From Candidatus Fredericiella danica (GTDB lineage Bacteria; Chloroflexota; Anaerolineae; Caldilineales; Caldilineaceae): DNA of 64,000 nucleotides. The number at the start of each line of letters is the position of its first letter. Position 1 is the stretch's first letter. This document shows, piece after piece, positions 20,691-31,870 of the stretch. A model generated the notes under the pieces. It was given only the letters and a program-made list of their open reading frames with translations. It did not search any database and was not told the origin of the DNA. The position numbers were made by a program, and so were the translations under genes. The stretch is taken from NCBI GenBank assembly GCA_016713335.1, contig JADJPH010000002.1:268279-332278 (forward strand), given 5' to 3'.

Positions 20691-21545
20691 CTACTCCTTT
20701 ACTGCGCCGAAGGTCAAGCCGGTCACGATGTACTTCTGGACGAAGATCAGGAATACCAGCGCCGGCATGATTGCCACTATGGCAACTGCTGCCATCTCAC
20801 CCCAATTTGTCCCGGTCACGCTGACGAACTCGGCCAGACCGGTGGTGATAGTGCGTGCCTGGACACTGGTGAGCGTGGCGGCAAACAGGTATTCGTTCCA
20901 TGAGAAGATCCAACTCAGGATAAATGTAATGGCGAGACCAGGCGCTACAAGCGGCGTCACGATCCGCAGGAGCACCGTCCACCGCCCGGCCCCGTCGACA
21001 AGCCCGGCCTCGTCCAGTTCGATCGGGATGCCGTCCATGATGCCTTTCATCAACCAGATTGCAAACGGCAGATTGAATAGGCAGTTCACGAGAATCAGCC
21101 CGGCATGTGTATCGAAGAGCGAATAGCCGCCGATGCGGAAGACCTGCGTGAAGATCAAGAAGAGCGGCAGCAAGAACGCCGCGGGCGGCCCCATGCGGTT
21201 CGTAATGGTCCAGAAAAAGATGTTATCCGAACCCTGCAAGCGCCAGCGCGAGAGGGCGTAGGTGGCGAAGAGCGCCAGCACCGTGACGAGAATCGCGTTC
21301 GCCGTCGAGATGATCAATGAATTGGTCAGGTATCGCTGGAAAACGGGATTTGAGAGCGGCGTGGTGTAATTCGCGGCAAAGAACCCATTGAGCCAAAGGG
21401 TCGGCTTGTCGAAAAGCTGGACGCGACTGCGCGAAGAGACGATGAACATCCAGTAGATCGGTAACAGTGTCACCAACGTCATGAAGATCCAAAGTGCGTA
21501 TAGGCCGATCCAGCCGAGGATTTTGCGTGTGCGTGAAGTTTTCAT
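20691..21545 (-). CDS. Polyol/sugar ABC transporter permease (MalG type)
   Basis: 284 residues, intact, with six hydrophobic segments. The EAA loop is ELDEAGLVDGAGRWTVLLRI followed by VTPLVAPG. Also seen: FWTITNRMGPPAAFLLPLFL, a stretch that the equivalent permease at 10781-11572 lacks, and the C-terminus KYIVTGLTFGAVKE. It forms the membrane channel with the MalF-type protein upstream (9-base gap). A helper ATPase must come from elsewhere in the genome. Confidence 0.9.
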   Translation of the reverse strand: MKTSRTRKILGWIGLYALWIFMTLVTLLPIYWMFIVSSRSRVQLFDKPTLWLNGFFAANYTTPLSNPVFQRYLTNSLIISTANAILVTVLALFATYALSRWRLQGSDNIFFWTITNRMGPPAAFLLPLFLIFTQVFRIGGYSLFDTHAGLILVNCLFNLPFAIWLMKGIMDGIPIELDEAGLVDGAGRWTVLLRIVTPLVAPGLAITFILSWIFSWNEYLFAATLTSVQARTITTGLAEFVSVTGTNWGEMAAVAIVAIMPALVFLIFVQKYIVTGLTFGAVKE

Positions 21546-21554
21546 GGATGTTCC

Positions 21555-22428
21555 CTACTCTCGTTTGCCAATGCGCGAGAGGGCGATGTAGAGCAGCCAA
21601 CTCAGCACAATCGTAAAATAGAGCACGACCAGTGACATGGCCGCACCATATCCATAATCAGTCTTTGGAAAGACCACACGCCAAATGTAGATACCCACAA
21701 GCTGCGTGGCGGTGCCTGGGCCGCCGCTGGTCAACATGAAGACCTCGTCGACGACGCGGAGAGCGTCCATCAGCCGGATAAAGATGACCGTGAGCAACAC
21801 CGGCATCATCATCGGAATAGTCACAAAACGGAAGGATTGCCACTTATTGGCGCCGTCCACCTGCGCCTGTTCCAGTGGCTCCTTGGGGACTGCCAACAAC
21901 CCGGCCAATACCGTCAACGTGACAAACGGCGTCCAGTGCCAGATATCCATCAAGATGATCGTGATAAATGCCTGCGCCGGATAGGTGGCAAGGCGGAACT
22001 CGATGCCGAAACCACTTGTCCAAGTAGTAGGGAATCGGCCCAAAGCCGGGGATGGTCAGTAGACGCCAGGTTGCACCAACCGCGATGGGCGCTACGACAA
22101 GCGGCAGTACATAGATGGTGCGAAAGATGACCTTGCCGGGAAAGTTGCGCGTCAGCGTCGATGCCAACAGGAACCCCAGGGCTAGTTCAATGCCGACCGA
22201 CGTAAAGGCAAACACGATGGTGCGCCACATGGAGGCGATGAACTCCGGATCAAACATCAACATCCGGTAGTTGTTGACGCCGGCCCATTGCATGCCCAAC
22301 TGCGCCGAAAAGGCGTTCCAACTAAAGAAGCTGATATAGATGACATAGAAGAATGGCAGCAGACCGATGATGCCGAGGATGATCAAGGTTGGCGAGAGCA
22401 GCCACCAACCCATCTTTCTTGAGCGCAT
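21555..22428 (-). CDS. Polyol/sugar ABC transporter permease (MalF type), frameshifted
   Basis: ORFs 21844-22428 and 21555-22043 give one ~290-residue permease if one base is corrected near 22015 (IPYYLDKWF runs into the second frame). Seen: MGWWLLSPTLIILGIIGLLP, AGVNNYRMLMFDPEF, FRTIYVLPLVVAPIAVGATW, DIWHWTPFVTLTVLAGLLAV, the EAA loop QAQVDGANKWQSFRFVTIPM, and LTSGGPGTATQLVGIYIWR. First permease after the binding-protein gene, separated by a 105-base gap holding a strong hairpin. Confidence 0.85.
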
Positions 22429-22484
22429 TTGCGTGGCTCCTATTTGACGGCGCCGCGTGCGGACCGAATGCTGAGTTACTAGGA

Positions 22485-22516
22485 GTGGGATAGGCCTTTA
22501 CGAGGGCCTATCCCAC
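22485..22516 (-). terminator. Intercistronic hairpin after the second binding-protein gene
   Basis: Perfect 12-bp arms GTGGGATAGGCC (22485-22496) and GGCCTATCCCAC (22505-22516) with an 8-base loop. It occupies the same relative place as the hairpin at 12587-12616: just after the binding-protein gene and before the MalF-type gene. No T-run is present, so partial termination or 3'-end protection of the binding-protein message is the likely role. Confidence 0.75.
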
Positions 22517-22533
22517 GGCTAAACGCCTAGCTG

Positions 22534-24031
<1,498 letters not shown>

Positions 24032-24134
24032 GGTTTCCTGTTCCTTTCTTGGGTAGAACAAATCGCACACGAAATGGGTACAACCGGAAACAAACAAGCC
24101 ATCTTGGATACTACGTTTCATAGGTATCTTGTCG

Positions 24135-25175
24135 CTAGCCCTCCTTTTGATGGTTTGCACCGTTGGCGTTGGGGACCCGCCACTTGGACGATTCTCGGTA
24201 GTGGACGTGCGCAGCCAGGACGACCTCTTCGATGGGCCGATCGGGTTCGTCCATCCGCTTAAGCAGCAGTTCGACGGCCAGCCGGCCAAGATCGTAGGTT
24301 GGTTGCGCTACAACGGTCAATGCCGGCTTGACGAAAAACATCCAATCCATCTCGTCAAACGCGGCCATGGCGATGTCATCCGGAAACCGCAAGCCGCTGC
24401 TGTGAATGGCGCGCAGGGCGCCAATGGTCAGCAACGCATTGCCTGTAAATACTGCGGTCGGGGGCTTGGGCAGCTGTAATAACTCGCGCATCATGGCATG
24501 CCCTTCCAGGATGCGCGGCATGCCGGTGCGGATCAAGTCCTGTTCTACCGGTAAACCATGCGCGTGCAGCGCATCCAGATAGCCACGTAGGCGTTCCTCA
24601 CCGGTGCTCGATGCCGGTGTCCCAAGCACAGCGCCGATCCGGCTGTGCCCCTGCTCGATCAGGTGCGTCACCAACTGCCTGGCGGCGCCGACGTTGTCCA
24701 CCAGGACCGAATCGATCGCAACGTTGGTGATGCGGCGATCGATCGCAACGGCCGGCACGCGCTCTTCCACCAGGCGCCGATACGCATCGTTCATGCCCGC
24801 AGTCGGCGAAATAATCACACCTGCGACATGTTCGGCGAGCATCAGGTCCAGGTACATCGTTTCCTTACCCACGTCCTCGTCCGAATTGCACAGAAAGACC
24901 GAGAACTTGTTTTGATAGGCCGTGTCTTCGATGGCCCGCACGACGGCAGTGAAGAACGGATTCTGGATGTCGGAAACAATCAAGCCGATAATGCTCGACC
25001 GCTGCACCCGCAAGCTACGGGCAACGCGACTGGGTCGATAATTTAGCGTATTAACGGCCCCCAGCACGCGTTGGCGCAGTTCATCGCTCACATACGGTTT
25101 TCCCGACAGGACACGCGACACCGTTGCGGTGGACACGCCTGCGCGGCGGGCCACGTCTTCGATTTTTGTTGGCAT
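24135..25175 (-). CDS. LacI-family transcriptional regulator
   Basis: 346 residues from ATG 25175. DNA-binding headpiece TKIEDVARRAGVSTATVSRV and the hinge NYRPSRVARSLRV, then a periplasmic-binding-protein-like effector domain (SIIGLIVSDIQNPFFTAVVR, AVAIDRRITN, FTGNALLTIGALRAI, AAFDEMDWM). The longer ORF start is rejected because its first 43 residues cross the promoter and operator. It is the first gene of the polyol operon and most likely represses it, being released by an imported polyol or its product; a perfect-armed operator overlaps its own promoter. The ligand is not predictable from sequence. Confidence 0.92.
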   Translation of the reverse strand: MPTKIEDVARRAGVSTATVSRVLSGKPYVSDELRQRVLGAVNTLNYRPSRVARSLRVQRSSIIGLIVSDIQNPFFTAVVRAIEDTAYQNKFSVFLCNSDEDVGKETMYLDLMLAEHVAGVIISPTAGMNDAYRRLVEERVPAVAIDRRITNVAIDSVLVDNVGAARQLVTHLIEQGHSRIGAVLGTPASSTGEERLRGYLDALHAHGLPVEQDLIRTGMPRILEGHAMMRELLQLPKPPTAVFTGNALLTIGALRAIHSSGLRFPDDIAMAAFDEMDWMFFVKPALTVVAQPTYDLGRLAVELLLKRMDEPDRPIEEVVLAAHVHYRESSKWRVPNANGANHQKEG

Positions 25176-25199
25176 AGGTTGTAGGGGTCGCGACCGTGA

Positions 25200-25247
25200 G
25201 AAAACGATTGCAAACAAAATTGTAATCGTTTTCACACTGTCTGTCAA
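25200..25247 (-). promoter_or_regulatory. Promoter and LacI-type operator of the polyol operon
   Basis: On the minus strand: TTGACA at 25242-25247, a 17-base spacer, TACAAT at 25219-25224. Overlapping it is an inverted repeat with 10-bp perfect arms GAAAACGATT (25200-25209) and AATCGTTTTC (25224-25233); three of the next four bases inward also pair. The CG-centred half-sites resemble known LacI-family operators. Binding here would cover the -10 box, so autorepression of lacI and the downstream operon is expected. The adjoining stretch to 25429 holds no gene. Confidence 0.8.
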
Positions 25248-25429
25248 TAGCGAATTTGTGCAAGCCCTGCAACTAATTGCAATTTGTTGGGGATCCGGTG
25301 GCAATTCGGAGTGAACTAGTCACCTGACCAGGGGCGCAACTCGCCCGGCGACGGTGCACTTGGTGGGTGAGAGCGGGTAGACTGGAGGGACTGCTTTCTT
25401 ATCGTGTTGTTTTCTGGGAGGAAACTGCA

Positions 25430-26761
25430 ATGTCGCAGCGTGTTGCCATTCTGGGCGCCGCAGGGCGCGATTTTCACAATTTTAATGTCTTTTTCCGCGA
25501 CAACCCCGACTTTGAAGTCGTCGCATTCACCGCCACACAGATCCCGTATATCGAGAACCGCCAGTATCCGGCCGCGCTGGCGGGCAAGCGGTATCCCAAA
25601 GGGATCCCGATCGTGGCCGAGAGTGAACTCAGCGCACTCATTGCCGAGGAACGTATCGACGTTGCCGTCTTCAGTTACAGCGATGTCACCTATGAACACG
25701 TGATGCATATCGGCGCCCAGGCCATGGCGGCCGGCGCCAACTTCATGCTCCTGGGACCGAAACAGACGCTGATTCCGTCGAGCAAACCGGTCATCGCCGT
25801 CTGTGCGGCTCGTACAGGCGCCGGCAAAAGCCAGACCAGTCGTGCGGTGGTGCGCACCCTGCGCGAAATGGGGGTGCGGGCGGTATCGGTGCGGCATCCC
25901 ATGCCGTATGGCAATATCGCCGCCCAGGCCGTGCAACGGTTTGCGACCATGGAGGATCTGGAACACCATCGGGTCACGATTGAGGAGCGTGAAGAGTACG
26001 AGCCGCACGTCATGGCCGGGGGCGTGATCTATGCGGGCGTCGACTATGAGCGCATTTTGCGCCAGGCCGAGACCGAGGCCGACGTCATCATCTGGGATGG
26101 TGGCAACAATGATCTCCCGTTCTACAAACCGGATCTGTGGATCACGGTGGTTGACCCGCATCGGGCGGACCATGCCTTGCACTACTATCCAAGTGAAGTC
26201 AATGTACGGCTTGCCGATGTGATCGTGATCAACAAGGTGGAGACGGCTGCCTTCGAGCAGATCGAACAGGCGCGACAGATTGCCGGCAAACTTAATCCGA
26301 AGGCTATGGTTATCGACGCCGCGAGCCCCATCTTTGTGGAGCAGAGCGAACTCATTCGCGGCAAGCGGGCGCTGGTGATTGAAGATGGCCCGACCCTGAC
26401 GCACGGCGAGATGAAGATCGGCGCGGGTTGGGTGGCTGCCCGTCGCTTTGGCGCCAGTGAAATTATCGATCCGAAGCCCTATGCCGTGGGGACGATTGCC
26501 GAGACCTACGCCAAGTATCCGGCCACGGGTGCGATTTTGCCGGCAATGGGATATAGCGACCAACAGGTGCTGGATTTGCAGGAGACGATCAACGCCACAC
26601 CGGCCGATGTGGTGCTGGTGGCAACGCCGATCGACCTGCGGCGGCTGGTGCGGATCGACAAGCCGGCGTTGCGCGTGCGATATGAATTGCAGGAAATTGG
26701 CGAGCCCACGCTGGCGCAGATCCTCGGCGCTTTTGTGGAGAAGAGCGTGAAACGCGTGTAG
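25430..26761 (+). CDS. Cyclic 2,3-diphosphoglycerate synthetase-like P-loop protein
   Basis: 443 residues from ATG 25430, which follows GGGAGGAAA. An N-terminal Rossmann-type segment VAILGAAGRDFHNFNVFFRD and VVAFTATQIPYIENRQYP is followed by a P-loop VCAARTGAGKSQTSRAVVRT, then HPMPYGNIAAQAVQRFATME, EEREEYEPHV, IIWDGGNNDLPFYKPDLWIT and VIVINKVETA. This is the family annotated as cyclic 2,3-diphosphoglycerate synthetase in methanogens and widely found in bacteria, where its function is largely untested. Divergently transcribed from lacI and followed by a good terminator, so it is a single-gene unit. Intact. Confidence 0.85.
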   Translation: MSQRVAILGAAGRDFHNFNVFFRDNPDFEVVAFTATQIPYIENRQYPAALAGKRYPKGIPIVAESELSALIAEERIDVAVFSYSDVTYEHVMHIGAQAMAAGANFMLLGPKQTLIPSSKPVIAVCAARTGAGKSQTSRAVVRTLREMGVRAVSVRHPMPYGNIAAQAVQRFATMEDLEHHRVTIEEREEYEPHVMAGGVIYAGVDYERILRQAETEADVIIWDGGNNDLPFYKPDLWITVVDPHRADHALHYYPSEVNVRLADVIVINKVETAAFEQIEQARQIAGKLNPKAMVIDAASPIFVEQSELIRGKRALVIEDGPTLTHGEMKIGAGWVAARRFGASEIIDPKPYAVGTIAETYAKYPATGAILPAMGYSDQQVLDLQETINATPADVVLVATPIDLRRLVRIDKPALRVRYELQEIGEPTLAQILGAFVEKSVKRV

Positions 26762-26785
26762 GCTTGGATCTGAGGCTGTGAGTGG

Positions 26786-26823
26786 CGCCCTTGCCTGGAA
26801 ACGGGTAAGGGCGTTTTGTTTTG
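26786..26823 (+). terminator. Intrinsic terminator
   Basis: Stem with CGCCCTT (26786-26792) pairing AAGGGCG (about 26807-26813), then TTTTGTTTT. It begins 25 bases after the stop of the preceding gene. The T-rich tail makes this the clearest rho-independent terminator in the window. Confidence 0.85.
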
Positions 26824-26870
26824 GACAGGAGATAGGGTAACATGTTGGACGTATTGAGTTATTCCGATCT

Positions 26871-26992
26871 CCTCTCCGCGTTTTCTCCGCGTCTCTGCGC
26901 CTCCGCGTTGGCTGTTGGCGCGGGGAGGAAATGATCAACGCGGAGACGCGGAGTTGGCGCGGAGGGCGCGGAGGAAACGCGGTTCTTCACCA
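26871..26992. repeat. Imperfect palindrome built from CGCGGAG-type words
   Basis: Left arm about 26871-26909 consists of repeats of CTCCGCG/CTCTGCG; right arm about 26937-26982 consists of CGCGGAG repeated at 8-11-base spacing. The arms can pair over most of their length. It lies between the terminator at 26786 and the next gene. In design it resembles the CACARAGAA palindrome at 4359-4421. Confidence 0.7.
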
Positions 26993-27004
26993 CAGAGATG
27001 GCGC

Positions 27005-27926
27005 ATGATACAGGATCAAGGCAATTGGCTGGTGTCGGGAACGTTGCGCAACCTCACGAGCGCGGCTGCGCAACGCGCATTGGCAACCGGCCATTTGATG
27101 CCCATTGAGACCTCGGCCGTGGTCATGACCGAGGGCGCAATGAACTTCGTGGTGCGCATCTTGACGCGGCGCACCGGCGTCAAACACGCACGGCGGAAGG
27201 CGCACAGTACGGCGCAAGCAAGCTCGGGTGAGCGCAATCCGTTCCTGCCCTATGAACCGGAACGGTTCGTGGCGGACTTGAGTGCATCGCATGTCTGCCT
27301 GCTGAACAAGTTCACCGTGGTTGATGATCACCTCATTGTGGTGACACGTGCGTTCGAAGAACAGACGAGTCTGCTGACGCCGGCGGATTTTGAGGCGGCC
27401 GTGATCTGTCTGCGCGAGTTTGATGGGCTAGGTTTTTACAACGCTGGGACAATTGCCGGGGCAAGCCAGCGGCACAAGCATCTGCAATATGTGCCGCTGC
27501 CGCTGGCGTATGCCCCAAGTGGGCTGCCATTGGAAGCGCCCATTGCGCAAGCGCCACGGGGATGCATTGCAACGGCGCCTGAGCTCTGGTTCCACCACAG
27601 GTTCGTGCGCCTTGAACTCGGCGCCGAGGTAGGACCGGGTGCAGCCTTGCAACTGTGGAGTTGGTACATGGCATTGCTGATGGCGGTTGGCGTCAGCAGC
27701 GGCGCTGGCGCGTCGACAGACTGCGCCGTACAACTTGTTGTTCACCCGGCGCTGGATGTTGGTTGCGCCGCGGCGCAGCGAAGGTGCATTGGGAATTTCG
27801 GTCAATTCGCTCGGTTTTGCCGGGAGCCTGTTGGTTCGTAATCGGACGCAGTTAACATTGCTTGACCGGTATGGGCCACACACGTTGCTTTGTAGTGTCA
27901 CCGGCGCCGCACCGCCAAATCGCTGA
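27005..27926 (+). CDS. Ap4A phosphorylase / ATP adenylyltransferase-like, frameshifted
   Basis: Would split diadenosine tetraphosphate with phosphate into ATP and ADP. From ATG 27005 (MIQDQGNWLVSGTLRNLTSA). Seen: NPFLPYEPERFVADLSASHV, LLNKFTVVDDHLIVVTRAFE, GLGFYNAGTIAGASQRHKHL with the HIT-like HKHLQYVPLPL nucleotide-transfer motif. The ORF goes out of frame near 27705; the true C-terminus is read in another frame as PYNLLFTRRWMLVAPRRSEG and GISVNSLGFAGSLLVRNRTQ, ending at 27926. Length about 306 residues, matching APA1/APA2-type proteins. Start of a plus-strand run with MFS and MBL genes. Confidence 0.85.
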
Positions 27927-27938
27927 TCGGACATACTT

Positions 27939-29296
27939 ATGGCGACATCGCCGTTGACCTGGGGACGCAGCGCCTGGCATTGGCTGCTGCAACTGGATAA
28001 GCCGGCGCCACCGCGTACGGACTTAGAACTTGAAGTGGAGGCTGAGGCCCACTACAACTGGAACTTTACCGTCAACGTGCTGGACGGGGCGCTGTTCTGG
28101 TTTGGCGCCAGTTTTATTTCTTCCACCACGATCCTGCCGCTCTTTGTCAGCAAGCTGACGACGGATCCGTTCTGGTTTGCACTACTGGCGGTTCTGGCGC
28201 AGGCGTCGTGGTACCTGCCGCAACTGTTCACCGCCGGTTGGACGGAGCAACTGGCGCGCAAGAAACCGGTCATCGTCAATCTCGGTTTCTTTACCGAACG
28301 CGTGCCGCTGTGGCTCTTGCCGGTGGCTGCGCTCCTCGCGTTGCGCGCCCCTGCGTTTGCGTTGCTCCTCTTCTTTTTTGCCTATGCATGGCATGGCTTT
28401 GGCGCCGGCGCCGTCGCAACCGCGTGGTCCGACATGGTGGCACGGGTATTTCCCGTGCGGAAGCGGGGCTGGTTCTTTGGCTTCAGTGCGTTTATTGGCA
28501 CCGGTTTGGGCGCGATCGGTGCATTCTTCAGCAGTTGGCTGCTGGAAGCCTATCCGTACCCGGTCAACTTTGCCTGGGCGTTTGCCATTGCGGCGCTGGC
28601 GATCACCGTCAGTTGGGTCTTTCTTGCCTTCACCCGCGAGCCTGCCCAGCCGGCGCCGGCGCATATCAAGGCGCAGAAGGGCAATTCCTGGCGCAAGATC
28701 CGGGGCGTGGTCAAAGAAGATCGCAACTTCCGCAATTTTCTGTGGTCACGCTTCTTGCTCAACATGGGGCGCATGGGCGCGGGTTTCCTCACCGTAGCCG
28801 CAGTTGAGCAGTTCAATGTTGCGGATAGCACGGTGGGTATCTACACCGCAGTGCTGCTCGTTGGCCAAACCCTGGGCAATCTATTAGCCGGCGTGGTGGC
28901 GGACCGGCGAGGTCACAAGTTGTCGTTGGCGATCGGTTCGCTTGCGTCGGCGCTCTCGTTTGCAATGGCGTGGCTGGCGACGGCCGCGTGGTGGTATTAC
29001 GGCGTCTTTCTGTTGACCGGTTTTGCCAATGGCATGTTGGTTGTTTCCGGCGTGCTTGTGGTGATGGAATTTCACGCGCCGAAGATCGGCCGACCTATAT
29101 CGGCGTCGGGAACACAGTGAACGGCATCGGCGCGGCGCTGGCGCCGATTGTGGGGGGACTGCTTGCCGCCTATAGTTACAATCTGATGTTTGCGCTTTCG
29201 GCCATGGTGGGAATTGCTGCACTCTGGGTGCTGTTGGCCGGTGTGAAGGAGCCGAGAAGTGTCGATGTTACTGCGCTATCTGGGGCAACAAAGTGA
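27939..29296 (+). CDS. Major facilitator superfamily transporter, frameshifted near C-terminus
   Basis: ORF 27939-29120 holds about 385 residues with many membrane stretches (VNVLDGALFWFGASFISSTT, PLWLLPVAALLALRAPAFAL, FNVADSTVGIYTAVLLVGQT). The loop VADRRGHKLSLAIG is the MFS-type charged motif. Near 29090 the frame changes and continues as RPTYIGVGNTVNGIGAALAP and GVKEPRSVDVTALSGATK to 29296. The full protein is about 452 residues. The substrate is unknown. Its stop overlaps the start of the next gene by four bases (GTGA). Confidence 0.85.
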
Positions 29297-30114
29297 GTGA
29301 ACTAGCGCGGCTTCCCGGCTGGCTCTGGTGGTTGCTCGCCATCGGCATCATGGTGCTGGTGGGATTGATTGTTGTGTTTGCTTTCTGGCCGCGAAGTTCC
29401 GCGCCGATGATCGACAGTAGTGAGGGGCTCCGCATTCATCCGCTCTACCTTGGCCCGAGCAATGCTTATCTGATCGAGACCGAGCAGGGGCTGATTCTGG
29501 TGGATGCCGGGCTGCCTGGCTATAGCGATGCGATCCTGCGCAAGCTGCGCCAACTGGGTCGCGATGATCTAAGGTTAATTTACATAACACACGCGCACGT
29601 GGATCATTATGGCAGCGCTGCGGCGATTCAGCGAGCGACCGGTGCGCCGATTGCGGTGCATGAAGCCGACGTGGAAAACATGGAAACGGGCGCCACGGAG
29701 TTGGGGACGGTGCGGGATTGGGAGTGGTTGAGCCGGACGCTGTTGCCGTGGGTGCAGCCGGCGCTGAAGGTGGAGCCGACGGCGCCGGACGTGGTGTTGC
29801 GGGAGGGTGACCGGCTGGACAAGTACGGACTTGCCGCGACCGTGGTGCATACCCCTGGCCATACGCCCGGGTCGACGACGTTGATCACGGATGGTGGCGT
29901 TGCGGTGGTGGGCGACCTGATTTCGGGGGCCGGTGGCCCGCATGCGCAGCGCTCGTATGCGGATGATTGGGTGGAACTGGCAGAGAGTCTGCAGCGTGTG
30001 CAGCAACAGGCGCCAGACGTTGTCTTTGCCGGGCATGGGCGCACATCGATCTATGGCGCCGCGTTCGCGGCGTTATCGCCCTATTTGCCTGGTGAGGTCA
30101 CCCCAGAGCCTTGA
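29293..30114 (+). CDS. Membrane-anchored metallo-beta-lactamase-fold hydrolase
   Basis: 273 residues, GTG start coupled to the MFS stop. An N-terminal membrane segment WLWWLLAIGIMVLVGLIVVF anchors the protein with the catalytic domain probably outside. MBL motifs: THAHVDHYGS (HxHxDH, near residue 98), HTPGHTPGSTTL, VVGDLISG and a C-terminal FAGHGRTSIYG. This is the general glyoxalase-II-like hydrolase fold; substrate not assigned. The pairing with an MFS exporter-like gene suggests a shared task, but nothing in the sequence defines it. Confidence 0.88.
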   Translation: MSELARLPGWLWWLLAIGIMVLVGLIVVFAFWPRSSAPMIDSSEGLRIHPLYLGPSNAYLIETEQGLILVDAGLPGYSDAILRKLRQLGRDDLRLIYITHAHVDHYGSAAAIQRATGAPIAVHEADVENMETGATELGTVRDWEWLSRTLLPWVQPALKVEPTAPDVVLREGDRLDKYGLAATVVHTPGHTPGSTTLITDGGVAVVGDLISGAGGPHAQRSYADDWVELAESLQRVQQQAPDVVFAGHGRTSIYGAAFAALSPYLPGEVTPEP

Positions 30115-30246
30115 CCCCGGCTGCGATTTTGCGTTTGCCTAAAGTCACTACAGACTGTATCCTTGAACCGCTTCCAGTAATGCGTGCATTGCAGCACGCT
30201 CATGTACGCGAAACCCACCCTGCATCCTTATCCAAGGAGGAACCGA

Positions 30247-31854
30247 ATGTTGCTCAAGCGCTTCGCATGGCTGTTCGTCGTGGGCATGGTGATCGCTGGC
30301 TGCGCAGCGCCGGCCGCAGTTGCGCCGGCGGGACAAGCGGCACCGGATACTGCACCTGCCACACCCAATGTGCTTACCGTTTCATCGACGGCGAATGTCA
30401 CGACCTGGGACCCCATCAAGTCATTTTCAACGGAGGCGGAGTATCTTGCGAATCTATACGAGCCGCTGCTCCGCATCAACCCACCTGGTGCCGCCGAGCG
30501 GTTTTCGCCAGTGCTCGCCGAGAGCTGGGAGTCGGATGCCGATGGCAAGACCTGGACCTTCAAGTTGCGTCCGAATGTGAAGTTCCACGACGGAGAGCCA
30601 TTGACGGCCGATGCCGTGAAGCAGTCGATCGAAGCCGCCAAGGATCATGCCGGCGCGTCCTTCATCTGGGCGCCACTGGAAAGTGTCGAGGCAGTGGATG
30701 ATCTCACGGTGAAGTTCAACCTGAGTTACGCCGCGCCGTTGGATTTGATTGCCAGTTCATTGTATGGCGCCTGGATCGTCAGCCCGAAGGCGCTTGCGGC
30801 AGTCGCAGCGGATGAAAACTACTTTGAGGCTGGCGTAGAAGCAGGCACCGGCCCCTATATGTTAGAGAGCTATACGCCCGATCAGGAGGTGCTCCTGACC
30901 CGTTTCGATGACTATTGGGGCAACTGGCAGGACGGGCAGTTTGACAAGGTGCTGGTCAAGATCGTGCCCGAGGCCGTACAGCAGCAGCAGATGCTCGAAG
31001 GCGGTGAAGTCGATCTGGCGCTGCGCCTGCCCGCTGAAAATTACGCAAGTTTCAAGGACAAGCCGGGCTATACTTTGCTCACGGAGCCGTCCTTCTTCAA
31101 CTACGTTGGATTCCTGAACACGCTGCGCCCGCCGCTGGACAACCCAAAGGTTCGCCAGGCGATTGCCTATGCGATTCCGTACCAGGACATTATCGATGTC
31201 GCCACCTTTGGTCAGGCGACGCAGGCGCGTGGCCCGGTGCCTGCCGGTGTGTGGCCGTATTCGGAAGAAGTCACACAGTACGCGACGGATCTGGAAAAGG
31301 CGAAAGCCTTGATGGCGGAAGCCGGCTTCGCGGATGGCGGTATCGACCTCAGGCTCACTTACGCGGCTGAGAACAAGACGGAAGAGCGCTTTGCGCCGGT
31401 GATCAAAGACGCGTTGGCAGAGATCGGCATCAATGTCTCGATTGAACCCATTCTGTTCAACCAGCAGTGGGAAGAAGCCAAGAGCGATCCGGCAAATGCG
31501 CAGGATATGTTCTTGCTGCTGTATTGGCCGACCTACAGCGACGCCGGCACCGACAATCTATATTCAATGTTCCACTCCAGCGAGGCGCCGTTCTTCAATC
31601 TAAGTTACTGGAAGAACGAGGAGTTCGACACGTTGATTGATGAGGCTGCAATGCTGACGGTGACAGATCCGGACGCTTCGCTCGAGAAATATGTCAAGGC
31701 GCAGAATCTGCTGGTGGACGAAGCGCCGGGCATTTTCTTCTTTGACACCAAGGCGCCATTCGTCATTCCCGATCACATTGGCGGCTTCCAGTACAATCTC
31801 AACTATCCGTTCGCCACTTTCTTCTACGATCTCTACCGGAATCCTGCGCAGTAG
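30247..31854 (+). CDS. Peptide/nickel-type ABC substrate-binding lipoprotein (DppA family)
   Basis: 536 residues from ATG 30247, which is preceded by a strong AAGGAGG ribosome site that decides against the earlier in-frame ATG at 30184. Signal MLLKRFAWLFVVGMVIAGC with lipobox IAGC. SBP family 5 features: FSTEAEYLANLYEPLLRINP, VLAESWESDADGKTWTFKLR, VKFHDGEPLTADAVKQSIEA, GTGPYMLESYTPDQEVLLTR and RPPLDNPKVRQAIAYAIPYQ. It collects peptides or related solutes outside the membrane and passes them to the DppBC channel encoded next. Intact. Confidence 0.93.
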   Translation: MLLKRFAWLFVVGMVIAGCAAPAAVAPAGQAAPDTAPATPNVLTVSSTANVTTWDPIKSFSTEAEYLANLYEPLLRINPPGAAERFSPVLAESWESDADGKTWTFKLRPNVKFHDGEPLTADAVKQSIEAAKDHAGASFIWAPLESVEAVDDLTVKFNLSYAAPLDLIASSLYGAWIVSPKALAAVAADENYFEAGVEAGTGPYMLESYTPDQEVLLTRFDDYWGNWQDGQFDKVLVKIVPEAVQQQQMLEGGEVDLALRLPAENYASFKDKPGYTLLTEPSFFNYVGFLNTLRPPLDNPKVRQAIAYAIPYQDIIDVATFGQATQARGPVPAGVWPYSEEVTQYATDLEKAKALMAEAGFADGGIDLRLTYAAENKTEERFAPVIKDALAEIGINVSIEPILFNQQWEEAKSDPANAQDMFLLLYWPTYSDAGTDNLYSMFHSSEAPFFNLSYWKNEEFDTLIDEAAMLTVTDPDASLEKYVKAQNLLVDEAPGIFFFDTKAPFVIPDHIGGFQYNLNYPFATFFYDLYRNPAQ

Positions 31855-31870
31855 GACCTGCACATGCCTT

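Noticed and set aside
25316..26938. 540-residue minus-strand open frame
   Set aside because: Antisense to the cyclic-diphosphoglycerate-synthetase-like gene, which has a ribosome site, P-loop and terminator.
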